64,000 nucleotides of DNA, from positions 81,848-145,847 of the forward strand of contig VJWM01000273.1 of assembly GCA_010909165.1 (NCBI GenBank), written 5' to 3'. Below are positions 49,128 to 60,720 of the stretch, one piece after another; the first letter of the stretch is position 1, and every line of letters starts with the position of its first letter. The notes below the pieces were generated by a model, which searched no databases, was not told the DNA's origin, and was given only the letters and a program-made list of their open reading frames with translations. This DNA comes from Anthoceros angustus (taxonomy: Eukaryota; Streptophyta; Anthocerotopsida; Anthocerotales; Anthocerotaceae). The position numbers were made by a program, and so were the translations under genes.

Positions 49128-49373
49128 TGATGAGAATCAATAGCTCTTAGATAGAAGAGAAACAATGGAATGAATTGATTAATGAGTAAAGTACAAGCCT
49201 TTAAATAGGGTGGAGTTGGTGGTTACAACAATATGTTGTTGTAACCATAAGTAGTTGCAACCATAAGTTGTTGTAACTATAAGTTGTTGTAACAACTAAC
49301 TACCTAAAGCCCTAGCTCTAAATTAATGTTTACACGAGGCCCCAATGAATAGTGCCTAAGACCTATTTCATCA
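49128..49373 (-). repeat. 5' LTR of the copia element
   Basis: 246 bp, same sequence family as 41,965-42,166, with extra copies of a gttgttgtaaccataa-like unit around 49,225-49,295. It is flanked on the outside by ttccc, matching the other end. Confidence 0.85.
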
Positions 49374-49378
49374 TTCCC

Positions 49379-51560
49379 CTCTGGTGGTAAAGTCCACAAG
49401 CCGACACTTCTCGCAGATGACTCGCATCAAGAATCCTCGTGGAAGCCGCAAAGGCAAAGCACTCTAGAGGAAAGGGACTGTGGAGGGGAGGAGCGGGAAG
49501 AAGCATGGTGGACGAGGAAGAGTGGGAAGATGCTCTGCTGGGCGCGGATGCCAAGAGAAACGAAAGTTTGAGCCTTCAAGTATGAACTTGCAAAAGAGAG
49601 GCCAAAACGTGGGATGGGGCCAAACCCTTGGGGAAAGGGAGGGCGTGCTGGATGGGTGCTTTGGTTTGAGAAGAAGCATGGTAGGTACCCAACCGAAGAG
49701 GAGGCAGAATATGGGAGGCTGAAGAGGACGATCTCCATGCAACCTCTGTGGGCGGTTCGCGATAGGGGCGGTTCTGTCCCGGAGTTCCTACAGCGGGTAA
49801 GACATGGAATACATGAAAACACCCCCGAGGTTCAAAGCTTGCCGGAGAACAAGGGAAATGACTATTTTGTTGAATGACATGGAATTGGAGATGGATCCAG
49901 ATCCGTGGCGTTCCAGACGAAGGATGGAAGACAGAGCCACCGGGTGGACGAGGTGGTGGATGTGGAGGGATAACTAGGAGGACGAGGGAGTAGATGCTTG
50001 GGGAGAGAGAGACATCTGAATGGAAGGGAGGCGCTTGGAACCATGAAGGTGGGATGGTGATGGGGAAACAGTGAGGAGGCTATCACGCAATGACATCGTG
50101 AAAGCCGACGACACCACGATCACCCGATGGTGATGGACCATGCATGCCCGGTGATAGTGTGAATGAAGAGTGTGAGCGATGTATAGGGAGAGGCGGCCAC
50201 GAACGGACTCGAATTGGGGGTGCCCACATCAAGTTCCGCCATGGCGAGGAAGGGAGGGACTTGGTATCAAGAGTGGCTAGGCCCAACAAAGGAGGGTGTG
50301 TCAAGAGGGCAGCCGGTAAAGGCGTGTTGGGAGGGTGCCCGCCATCGCCTAGTGACGGCACGCACATTGTTGGGTGAGGAGGGACGGGGCCGTGAAGGCA
50401 TGAGGGATGGAATTGAGGGGCGGATGCGATCAGAGCATGGGAGGCAATTGTGTCGTCACCGAAGGAACATGCATGGGTCCAGTGGCCGAACAAATGGGTG
50501 GGAGTGAGGATGGCGGATCGAGGAGAGGACCGGGTCCGCAAGGAAGCCATGGTCGTGGTGGGGCCAAAAGGCGAGTGGCCATGAGGGAATTGTCGTGGGA
50601 GGGAGAAAGAGGCAGCAAAGGGGTACATGGATGGCGCAAGACAACAAAGGGCGCAGAGGATGAGGCAAGGACGAAATTGAGGGCGTGCCTAACTGTGACA
50701 CATACCGCACACTCCGAAAAGCATGGACCTCCACAGGGCCCCATTGGAGGCTACGCCACGTGACAAAGGTGGAGGCCGAAAGAGGAAAGCGGGGGAGGTG
50801 CGGGAGGCATCGAGGCCGTGTCACTGGGCGCCACAAATGAAAGAGCGAGGATGGAAGGAGCGGTGGGCAAGAGGTACATAAGAAAACCGGATGGAGTGGG
50901 AAGGTAAGCACTGAAGGTCACAGTACACTATGCTGGACATATCAAGGGCATGATGTATGTGCGTGGGTGCGTGAGGGGCTGGAAGGGAGATGGATGCGAT
51001 GGAAAGGGCAAAGCCGGTCGCGATTTAACGCAAGAGGAAGGGAGGAAGAAAATCGCAAAAGGGGTGTAGGAGGTTTCCTTCATGCATACGATGAGGAGTA
51101 GGAAATTAGAAATGATGAAGGCCATGTATGGAGCCAAAGAACCCGCGCAGCAAAATCAGGCGAAGGACAATAGTAAATGCACCATAAGAAGGGCGAGCCA
51201 TGGCAAGAAGCCGATGGGCATGGGGACAAGCCGCACGTAACGCCCGCTAGAGAAGGTAGGTTGCGACACACCGGATAGACAAAATAGGTCAGGGTGAAAT
51301 GTGGGATGTATCCGCTGTGTGAATGATGAATACAAAGTATAGTATCCTCGACGTACAATTATGTACGTAGGTGACGATAACGTGTTTTATACAAAAGAAA
51401 TATAACCGTATGTCACTGAAATTATCGATATGGATATCACCAATACCAGATTCTAACATGTATGCATATGTATTTATTTATATGTATTCATACGAGGTAA
51501 TAAGGGAAACCAAGTATTCTATATGGTAAATGTAGTAAAGGAGGAAGGTAGATGGGGAGG
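49379..51560 (+). other. CACTA internal sequence, 3' of the copia insertion
   Basis: GC-rich sequence that resumes the CACTA interior. The plus frame 49,614-49,877 reads WVLWFEKKHGRYPTEEEAEY and could belong to an element protein (a Transposase_24-like segment is possible but not established). From about 50,950 the composition becomes AT-rich toward the terminus. Confidence 0.45.
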
Positions 51561-51569
51561 AGGTTCGCA

Positions 51570-51837
51570 AAGCCTCCAAAAGTGTTACAAGACTTTTCTT
51601 GTAACACTTTATATGTTGCAACTGTTGCAATCTTGAGAGAGGACAAAAGCGCCTCTCACTTCATCTCAACAAAATTGTAACTCCCTTGCAACATGGTTGC
51701 AACAAACACTGTTGGTTTCCAAGCCAAAGTGTAACAAGCGGCCCAAAGTGTTACATGACCCCAAAATTGCAACATAAGTGTTACATCCGGGGTCCAAATC
51801 TTAACATAAAGTGTAACATAGGTCGCTTTTCTAGTAG
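51570..51837. repeat. CACTA subterminal repeats and right terminus
   Basis: Repeated gtgttaca, tgtaaca and ttgcaac words in both orientations fill about 250 bp and end at cttttctagtag (51,826-51,837). Subterminal repeats next to the inverted terminus are normal for CACTA elements, where they bind the element's own proteins. Confidence 0.7.
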
Positions 51838-54500
51838 GGAGGCCACCATCCTCTAGAGACCTTCACTTTCGACCTTGGGCAGAGGAGAATATTCAATAGA
51901 GGGTGTATGGGCGACATTGGTCTTACACCAACCTTGAATTGATAGAGGAGTGTTTTGCTAACCGCAGCAGAGGAAGAGGAATTTACCGGATAGAAACGCA
52001 CGGACGGATCCACGGTTGGACCGTAAGGAGCATACGCCGTATATGGCAGCCGGAAGAGGATAGCGGAATCACGCTGATGGAAGGAACGAGGAGGCAAGCG
52101 CATCAACGGGCGGATCTTCCCAAGGAGTACCCTTATGCAAGGCATGAAGGCTAAGTCCAAGAACTGGCGGATGACCAAATCTTGGAGCCCAAGTGGAGAT
52201 TGTTCACAAGAATTGTTTTGGGCTTGGTGAGCAATCCAAGGGTGTCATATTTCAGCACTACCTTCCTCCATTTTCTATGGAAGATCACTCAAGGAGCCCG
52301 GATTGGGGCTCATCATGTATGAAGCATACACTACCACCGAAAAGTTGTCAAACCCAACGCTTGGATGAAGCAGTCCATGCTATATCTTAGCACTTATCTA
52401 GTGCATTTGTGGGAAGTAGAGGGCTCACAAGTAAGGAGTTGGATGATTCCAAGCATCCCTTTAACATTGTGTACTTACAGCCGAGAGAGGGACAGGAGTG
52501 CTTGGTGCTTTGCTAAAGGAGGTGCCAGCCACCGGACATTATTGCCGGAAGGAATCCTCCAAAGATAGGCCGAGGATGCTGGAGGACTTGCAAGGAGAAG
52601 TTGTAGGGGATTTGAAGTTTGGACCGCGGAGATGCGGAGATGGAAGGTAGGATAGATCCTACCATGGCGTGAATCCCGCAAGGGTGGGAGGTGTTCCCAC
52701 AATGGTTTGGGACCCCTTCGCCTCTCATGACAAGGCCTACGGCAGAATTAGTCCCACCACGGGAAGTAGTCCCACTAGGAGCACCTCCTACCACGGTAGG
52801 AGGAAAGGAAGTCACGGTTTGGAAGCTCCCAAGGGAGATAAGAAGGCAACCGGCCTGCTAGGTGGGCGAGCGGATGGAGTCACGGGAGGAGTTGCACCAA
52901 GTGATGAGCGGGAGCTCATCATAGGGAAGCAAGGGATGTAAGATCCCATGAGCAAGGCAAAGGCCTTGAGTCTCCCGAGGTAAGAAAGGAGACTTAGACA
53001 TGTTGGAGGAGATGCTGCGATAGGGAGATGTTCAGAAGGTAGACCAAAGAGGAGAGTTGAATTTTGAAGACGGAGGCGAGAAGACAAGGACCTACCAAGC
53101 AAGGGAAATTGCAGGTAGGGAAACCCGCGTGAGGATGTTATGAGGATGGAAGCTCAAGTGGAGCACTTGGAGAAGAGTCTTGAGAAGGCAACAGAAACAA
53201 ACCATCATATTCGGAGAACAAGGCTCTACCAAGCAATTGGCAGCTCGAGAGGAGAAGGTGGAGCAACTTGCTCACATGGGACATGGGAAAAGAAGGCGAA
53301 GACAAGCAAGTGCTGCTAATGGAGGAAAGGTCAAGACGAGAGCACCGCAAAGAAATGAGGGCAGACAAAGGCAAGGCACATGAGCGGGTCATAGCCACAC
53401 ATGTGAAGATTAGTGACATGGAAAAGGAGTTGAGAAATCGAGGCTGGAATTGAAGGAAGAAGAGCTGGAAGAACGGACATTTTGTCCAAAGATTGGAAAT
53501 GGAACGAAGTCCAGAACGGAGAATGCACAACCCCTAGGAGGATAGGGGAGTTGAGGAAGAAATGGCAAGGAGAAAGTCACATGAGGCTCAGATATGTTGG
53601 CAGGAGGAGATGGGATTATGAAAGAGATTGATCCGCAAAATGAGAGGACAGAATGTGTCCATGTCAAGGGTGAGCTGAGCGAGATGCTTACAAAAGGGTG
53701 TGAGCATGGAGTATGGCTTGAGGATTACGAAGAATTGGAGATGGCACAACAACGATTTGCGCATCTTCACAACAAGGTGCTCAAGGCCACTAACGAGTTG
53801 TTGAGGAAAGGAGAATGTTGGGACGATGATGATAGGGAGGCCCTCATGCAAGTCCAACCGAAGGCTTGAAGAAGTGCACATGGAAAGGCTGCACTGTGAG
53901 AATGAGAAGGGAGATGGCACAAAGAATAAAAAGAGTGCATAAAGGCTCACAGGATCACAGGAGATAAGGGACTGGAGGAGTAATGGGAGACCTCTGGAGA
54001 GTCCTCAGGACAGCAGCCCAAGCTACTGAGAGTGCCTCACTGTGGAGATCCCACTGAGGGAGAAAGAAAGCGGGAGAAGCCCACGTGGAGGTAGAGGGAA
54101 GAAACACTCAGGAACTCCCACTGGTAGGAGGAGTTCCTACTGCAGAGGGACCCCACCGGTAGGAGAAGGTCCTACCATGGTAGGAGGGCCGGAAGAAGCA
54201 TGGATTCAAAGGCTAGCATGGATTTGACGGCAAGGGAGGCGAGTACCTTGGCCCTTGCAGAAAGAAGGAAGAGGGGTTGATCTGTGAATGGAGCAAGAAT
54301 CACAAGGAGAAGACCAACCTCCCAACATGGGTGCAGGAGTAAGGAGCTCACTTGCTCCACAAGTGAGAGGAAGAGGAGAAGTCGAGGATGAGCCAAGGCT
54401 AAGAGAGCCCGGCTATTTTATTGGAGGAAGGAACTCAAGATAGGCATCAAGATAAGGAAGGGATTCATAAGAAGTCCTTAAATTAGCTTGAAGACATGGG
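51838..54500 (+). pseudogene. Gag-like element protein, copy C
   Basis: Plus strand, in order: VYGRHWSYTNLELIEECFAN (51,906-51,965), EPKWRLFTRIVLGLVSNP (52,190), the YEAYTTT/KVVK block (52,310), LVHLWEVEGSQVRSWM, then a palindrome (52,787-52,800), a coiled coil (REEKVEQLAHM near 53,250), Glu-rich helices and the PTMVG repeats (54,128-54,186). Frameshifts are frequent. The 5' end is cut at 51,838 by the CACTA terminus. This is the best copy for reading the order of the family because it has no large internal insertion. Confidence 0.6.
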
Positions 54501-55595
54501 GCAAGATGCCACTTGGGAAGACTTTTCTTTAGAGGAGGATGCATTAATGCTTGTCACCAAAGAGAGTGTGTTGACTAGCTAGATAGGAATGTTGACAGAG
54601 CCATTAAGGCTCACATAGGTGAATTTGCTAGAATAGAATTTTACCCAAGATGCTTGGATGTCGAACTTAAAGTCCACAATAGGATACACTAAAATAAGGA
54701 GGCAAAGGCTGTGAGGGCTGTGGGAGGTCAGTATGTGAGGACCTCCTATAAAAGGAGGGAGCTTGTGAAGTAAAATTATCGTGTTCTTGGCCTCCCATCC
54801 TCCGAGTCCTTCACTTTGTGTGTGAATTTGCCGCAAGCCAACGCAAAGGTCGTAGAGAGGGAGAACGCAGGCCGGAGTGAGGGCTTGTTTTGCAGCGCCC
54901 GCTACCGCCTCCCTTGTGAATGGTTGCTGTGGTGAATTGTTTTGCTTTGAGTGTGTGGCGATGCTCAAGGAACTCTCTTGAGGGTAGACTGCAGGAAAGA
55001 CTCGGAGGTTCTCCCGTCTGCAAAACCACATAGCAACCGCCCAAGGAAGAACTCACACTTCCTGACGACCCTGTGCGCCAGCCGTAAGGGCGAGTTGGAA
55101 TTAATGAGCCAAAGAATTGGTGTTAGAGTAGGAGATTGTGGAGGAAGGAAGGTAGATGAGTAGAGAAGAAGAGGGCGTTGTTGATTGAGAGAGTTGTGAG
55201 GAGGATTAGAGTGTAGGAAAACTAAGGCCAGGTGCAGCCTAAGGGACGAATCCCAACTGCAAGTAAGAGGGCGCCTGTGTGGAGAAGAGTGTCTTAGGAG
55301 TAGGGACGGTTATGTGTGGGTCCCCTCGCCCGTGATAGACACCTCATAAGACGACTGCAATTGTGTGTCACAGGTTGAGGTTTGGTGAGTTTACGGCAAA
55401 GGCAGGCGGTGTGTAGAGGGAGCGTGAGAGGGCGCCTTGCTTGTTTAGAAGGTCGAGGTAGTGTGGAGTCAGGTAGTGACGATTTCAAGATCTGACTCCA
55501 CAAGTCTCATGGGACAAACCCAACGATTTAAAACGACAAGGGATAAGTGGTCTAGAGGGTGCATGGAGCCTCCCACAAATATCCAAGAGATGTCA
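54500..55595 (+). repeat. LTR-C family LTR with TATA box, ending at a primer binding site
   Basis: Follows copy C on the same strand. It has cctataaaagg near 54,747 and ends ..gatgtca at 55,595, three bases before TGGTATCAGA. It matches 14,650-15,660 (minus) along most of its length and the tandem units at 8,034-10,150 more distantly. The start is approximate. It could be the 3' LTR of copy C, the 5' LTR of a downstream element, or shared by both. Confidence 0.65.
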
Positions 55596-55598
55596 AGG

Positions 55599-55608
55599 TG
55601 GTATCAGA
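55599..55608 (+). other. Primer binding site (initiator tRNA-Met type)
   Basis: TGGTATCAGA exactly matches the first ten bases of the plant initiator tRNA-Met primer binding site, three bases after the LTR end. It proves LTR polarity (plus) at this point. Confidence 0.85.
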
Positions 55609-55995
55609 TCCGAGGTCATCCTCAGCCATTATCTCACCCTAGTAGCATCTCTTGGTGGAATTCGCATTCACATGGAGGGAGAATTCTCCTCCTGGCTGAG
55701 CTGCTTGGGGCATAATGCAAAACCGTCTCTCCTACCAAGATTCTATGCAATTTCATGGTGCTCTTCCTCAACCTGTTTCTCCTTCTTCTTCCCCAACTGC
55801 TTCTGCACTGGGAGGAACCTCACCGAGCTCACGCCTTCTTCTTCACTCCTGCAAAGCCACCTGGCCTTGCACCCTAGCCCCAAATTCAACTTCCCTGGAG
55901 GATTTGAAACGAAATTCTCCAAAGTTCTCACGCCATCAGGCTAAGGGAGCCTACAATTTAAGCCACGCCCCACCCTTCCCACTCCCCAGTTAGGG
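55609..55995 (+). other. Leader and start of an internal region downstream of the PBS
   Basis: Plus-strand sequence after the primer site, with a short open frame from 55,672 (MEGEFSSWLSCL) and an overlapping Ser/Pro-rich frame from 55,715. It stops resembling an LTR-C element where copy B's LTR begins, so this element appears to be interrupted by copy B. Confidence 0.4.
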
Positions 55996-56440
55996 AGGTG
56001 GTTGCCCTTGCACCTGCTTCTTCCTCTTCTCTTTTCTTCCCTGCACTCCTCTGCGCCCGGCTTTTCTCCTCCGTTGCCCAACTTGCGCCCTCCTCTTCAG
56101 CCCCATGGGCGTGACGGGCGCTCGATGGGGGCCTTGGGTGCTTGAGGTGTGGCTCACTTCCCCGTGGAGGCCTCCTCAAGTTTCGAGAGGCCTCCGCAGC
56201 ACTGGAACTTTTATAAGTCACCCAAGGGTTAGAAAAGTAACTACCATTCTATCCTGCCTTGGATGTGTGCCACGTGGCCCCTTTCTCACCGCTGATGTTA
56301 GTTTCTAATTTATACTAAAATACCATTTTCCCTATTTTCTAATTTCTAATTCGAATTAGCCTCTAATTTCTTAATTACCTATTTTGGTCTTTTCTAGTCC
56401 ACTAAAAGACTCTATATAGCAAGCCTATCCTAAAACATAA
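55996..56440 (-). repeat. LTR-B, 3' copy
   Basis: Minus orientation: begins near the purine-rich gtagcttatg..tagagtcttttag block (56,440-56,400), carries the TATA-like cttataaaag near 56,210, and ends in a Glu/Arg-type purine-rich stretch near 55,996. The end is placed where similarity to 62,745 stops. Confidence 0.55.
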
Positions 56441-56454
56441 GCTACCCTTAGCTA

Positions 56455-56735
56455 TCTCCTACGTGGTAGGACACCTACCATGGTAGGCATTTTCCTCTTC
56501 TCCTACCACGGTGGAGTTACTCTCCTGGTGGATACCTTCCTAGCCTTTGCTACCATGGTAGGCTATTCCTACTGGTAGGTGATCAAAACACTAGCAGGTC
56601 ATTGTCCTACGGTGGTAGGATCTCTCCACCCTCGTCTACCATGGTAGGAGTTTCTCCTATCATGGTGGGACACCTCCTACCACTCATGTAGGTTACCTTT
56701 CTCCTCACCAGGTCGTTTTGACCGGTAGGAGTTCC
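56455..56735. repeat. Dense CCTACCnnGGTAGG palindrome array in copy B
   Basis: At least eight CTACC/GGTAG motifs in about 280 bp, including perfect cctaccatggtagg (56,474-56,487), spaced irregularly by 15-45 bp. It is the densest of the clusters. The spacers differ from one another, and the frame is not kept between units. Confidence 0.8.
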
Positions 56736-57399
56736 TGCTTTCTTCTTACCCTTCCGGGTGACTCTCCACCGGCTTCTCACTTCACTTGCTTCTCCCCGTG
56801 CAGTTTCTTCACATTGTGGGACACTCTCCAAGTCTAAGGCTTGGTTGGGTGGCATGAGGGCCTTATCATCATCATGGTCCCAACATCCTCCTCTCGGTCG
56901 TAACAACTCGTTAGTGGCCTTGAGCACGTTGTTGGAAGATGGGCTGCAAATCGTTGTTGTGCCATCTCCAATTCTTCGTAATCCTCAAGCCATACTCCAT
57001 GCTCACACTTGCTTTTGAAGCATCTGGCTCAAGAGCCGCTCACGGTCTTGACGGGAAGCCACATTCTCGTCCTCTCATTCTGCGGTTGGGATCAATCTTT
57101 AGGCGTGTCGGGAAATCTCTCCTCGCCATAGTCAAGCCTCATGACCTTTTCTCCTTTGCCATTCTTCCTCAACTCCCTATCCTCCTAGGAGTTGTGCATT
57201 CTCCATGGACTTCGTTCCATTTCCAATCTTGGACAAAATGTGTTCTTCGCTCTTCTTCCTTCAATTCCACCTCGGATTTCTCCAGCTCCTTTTCCATGTC
57301 ACTAATCTTCCACGGTGGCTATGGGCTCATGTCGCCTATTTTGTCGCCTCATTTCGCGGTTGCCTCTTGACCTCTCCTCCATTAGCACTTGCTTGTCTT
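56736..57399 (-). pseudogene. Gag-like protein, copy B, 3' part
   Basis: Minus frames give NELLRPRGGCWDHDDDKALM and the coiled-coil tail shared with copies A (16,250-16,850) and C (53,300-53,870). It breaks off at 57,399 in the middle of a sequence that continues at 60,721. Confidence 0.6.
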
Positions 57400-60300
57400 C
57401 ACTACTAGGAAAAGTATAACTAATTGCGGTTTGGGGTGCATTTACCACACCATTTTACTATGTCAATTGAAGGCACCGTTTCAAGTCCATGTATTATTTT
57501 CAAGTATATAGAATTTACTAAACCTCATTCCAACTTTACTCGAGGCTTGTTTTGCCAAAGCGCAACGGTGACGTGGCAAAACAAAATGGATTTTACTACG
57601 GGCACTTGTTACCTGTGAGCTTATGAGCGTTACAACAATGGCATGTTTGTTTCAGGCCATCAATTTACTCAGGACTTTTCTCCATTACAACGGGTTCTTT
57701 TACAACATGCCAATGGTATTTTACAACATCCCATAGTTTACTACACACCCGTAGGGTTTTCAACAAGACCCTTTACGACTAGACACTTACAAAGACTAAT
57801 TTAGAATGGGTTTTGATGATAACCCACATCTTTTACCCTAAAAAGAAAAAAGTAGAGGTAAGGTGTACATCGACGGCTTGGGCTAGGCCGACCTAAACGA
57901 GAACAAGGGACATGCTGAAAATCCTCCATATGCATCCACATCCCTATGCATCCATATTTTCTTCAAAGACAACGTTTTCCACGCGGTTCCCGAACCACTT
58001 TATCATACAAAAAGTTTGAATTAGTTTGGGTGACACAAGGGTAAAGGGATCATCTTGAACTCGTAGAAGGATAACAAGATCTAGGGTTCACTATGTGCAT
58101 TCCAATTGTCCTTCTTCAATCCCTTTTGTGATCATTTGCATCCTCATAAACTAGTTTGAACCACTTAACCTTTAAAAATTAGTTGATGACAACCCAAAGT
58201 CAACCTTTAAAATTTTCTGCACTATTCCCACATATGGCCGAGGAGAAGTGGCCGAGGATTAGGGTTTGGGTCAAATTAACCTTGGCCTTCAAAATCGAGT
58301 TGAATATGTCGGATGAGGGTTAGGGTTTGGTTAAAGTAACCTTGGCTTGGATTCGCATGGAATATGCTAGCTTGAGGTCTAGGGTTCGGGTAAAGTCCTA
58401 TTATCACCGATATCCAAGGAAGAAGAAGGCTATAAATGCAATGATAATGTGCTAATTCACCAAGCCATATCCAGGGTTTGAGCTCCATTCCCACCAGAGC
58501 AAAAACATCATGCAAAACACGCACGGCGAGTGCTGCGAAATTCCTGCTCAACCTAATGGCGGAAGTCCTGACTATGAGTCATTTCCGCCGGCGTTTCACA
58601 CCGCGGTCAAGGGAGAGACGCTGTACAAGTGTATGGAAAACCCTTCGTCTCGTATCATGACTCGAGAGGCAAGCCCGCACCAATCTGGACGCCATGGCCG
58701 CCACGCTAAACCCTGGAGATGGAGATGGAGGCAGCTAGTCGTCGAAGTCGCGCCAAGGGAGAGTGCCTGCAGCTATCTTAGAAACTCAAGTGCTTGTTCC
58801 AGCCAGATTTGGGCTCAAGGGTTGCAAGGATTGATGTTTCTGTGTCCCGCTGCAGTGCCAGGTGCGACTTACCTGACTCTGCCTGGTGCAGGCAGCCCAT
58901 CAACAAAGTCGTTCCCACGACTCCTAGAAACCCGCACGTGAGCAGATTTCATGTCACTGACGACTAACTGCGAGATCTGAGTGCGTCTGGGCTTAGAGCA
59001 GGTGGCTACGCACCCACAGCAAGGCACCACCTCCCCGCCTCACTAGCCGCAGCAGCGTTGAGCCACAGCAACGCTGATCCAACAAGTTTGGGGTTTCCAA
59101 CGGGGTCATAGCGCCCGCGTTACAGGTCGGTTGCTGTTGATTCTTATACCAAACTGCTCGCCTTGATGAGGCAAGTCTAATGGTATACCGTGTGTCCAAT
59201 TTGGAGCCCTATCCAGGGACTGATTGCGTTTGAAAGTTTCGAACAGCAGGGTTTTGCTCTTGCTGCATTTGCTTTGATTTTCAATCTGGCATCGCGAGTG
59301 AGCGAGGCTGCAAGCTTTGCATGTGAGCTGGAGTTTTGCTGTGCTGTGTTTCTCAATCCTAGGGCAGACATAGGGGACCGATGCTGCCGCATGATCAAAG
59401 CAGTTGAACTTTCTATTTTGTGCTGGAGGAGGGTGCCATGAAGAGGGTGAAGGATACAGGTAGCAATACCTACACATGCTTTGGCCATGTGGTGGCTGGA
59501 TAGGTTCAGAGGAAAGTTTGGGAGGGAGCCAACCGTGGATGAGATCAGAGCTGTTACAGTTCACGGAAATTGGCTGGTGAAGCTGGATGAATTCCAAAAT
59601 CACAAGTCCTGCTTTGGGTCCACAGGTTAACTCGGGGGGATTGACACTGCTATTAACGCGTGGAAACCAGTTGGTTGAGGCAGGTTACCCAACCGATGAA
59701 TGCGATACCCAATCATGGGGCTTGGCTTATAAAGTTGAAAGAGTTTTGGATGCAGTCTGGAACTAGAACTCCAGCTTTGGGTCTGCAAGTGGACTCAAAG
59801 GGCAGAAGGACAAGGCGATTAATGTGTGGACCTTGTTGAAGGATGCAGGCTATTCCATCAAGGAGTGCGATGAAGGTCATGGAGGCCATCCTAAAGCAGA
59901 ATGTCATAGATGACGGTGGATGGTGGGGCATTATCTTCCCGCAAAGTTGCAAGACAAGCTGAGGATGCTTGAGCATGATTCTGTTAGGTCGTTGTCCAGA
60001 CTATTGTGTCTATTTTGTGATAGCCTGAAGTTCTGTGAACTTGAACTGATTTAAGTTCGTGGTTCTTTTTGTGTGGCAAACCTTTGGGGCAGGTCTTTGA
60101 GGTGCTGGGTGGAGAAAATTCTTAGATGCCCTGTGTAGCATGTAGGGGGCTGGGAGTCTAATATATTGTAGGATGTAGGTGCAATCCCAATTCAGACCCC
60201 ATAACCCACACCCGCCTAGCACTCTTCATTTTTACTACAACAGAGTGCACTTTACTACAGCAATATAAATCTATTTACTTTACTACGGTCCTGATTACAT

Positions 60301-60720
60301 CAGATTTTTACTACGCCTTATTTTGCAGGTGTTTTACAACCCGTTATAACTACAGTTCACGATTAACCTAACCATGGTTACATAACTATGGTTTATAAAC
60401 CACTTATTTAACTTCAGTTAATAAACTTGAGTTAATTCACATTGGTTACTTAACCATATTTTATTAACCACGATTACGCTTGTTGTAAATGCCGTAGATC
60501 ATTGTAGTAATTGTTGTTGTAAAGTGAATCAGTAGTTAAACCCTCTAACGGTCAACTCAGAAAGTACATCGTATGTATGTCATACAATACGATATAGCCA
60601 TGGTATACTTGTGGAAGACATTACTACGGAAATTAACGCTATGTGTTTACAACGGCATTTTACTACAGTAATTGTAGTAATGTCCGTAGTAAATCTGTAA
60701 AGGACACCTTTCCTAGTAAG
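57400..60720. mobile_element. CACTA-type element inserted in copy B
   Basis: Begins CACTACTAGGAAAAG at 57,400 and ends with cacctttcctagtaag at 60,720, the inverted equivalent with small changes. The broken gag-like sequence reads gcttgtctt before it and ctccgcctt after it, consistent with a 3-bp ctt duplication that has lost one base. Subterminal regions (57,470-57,780; 60,225-60,700) are full of ttactac, tttacaac and ctacgg words. No TNP2 motifs are seen inside, so it is probably non-autonomous. Confidence 0.75.
58440..60180 (+). pseudogene. Unidentified coding-like interior of the CACTA-type element
   Basis: A plus frame from 58,510 (MQNTHGECCEIPAQP..) runs 143 codons. Further on, two diverged copies of one motif follow: TAINAWKPVG near 59,640-59,670 and KAINVWTLLKDAGYSIKECDEG near 59,815-59,870. 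The mixed frames suggest a decayed, possibly spliced gene of the element or a captured host fragment. I do not recognise the family. Confidence 0.35.

Larger units (their letters stand above)
41965..49373 (-). mobile_element. Ty1/copia retrotransposon with target-site duplication
   Basis: LTRs at 41,965-42,166 and 49,128-49,373 share tcaatagctcttagatagaa and the same ends, and are flanked by the identical 5-bp repeat ttccc (41,960-41,964 and 49,374-49,378). In minus orientation the order is LTR, primer site, gag, integrase, reverse transcriptase, RNase H, about 1.9 kb of extra sequence, purine tract, LTR. That order (integrase before RT) is copia. All genes are frameshifted. The LTRs differ in length by tandem-repeat number and at scattered bases, so the insertion is not fresh, but both ends are intact. 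Confidence 0.9.
38690..51837 (+). mobile_element. CACTA (En/Spm) transposon, split by a copia insertion
   Basis: Transposase motifs of the TNP2 type lie at 38,700-40,310. The right end is at about 51,837, where cttttctagtag is the complement of the CACTA terminus CTACTAGAAAAG, preceded by TGTAACA/TGTTACA-type subterminal repeats (51,570-51,830). The interior is interrupted by a complete copia element at 41,965-49,373. The left terminus is not found; the element meets a copia fragment near 38,690 and is probably truncated. Its right end cuts gag-like copy C. Confidence 0.75.

Noticed and set aside
56455-56735. CRISPR-like array
   Set aside because: Units are self-palindromes with irregular spacing, dispersed in retroelement copies of a plant genome, with no cas genes.
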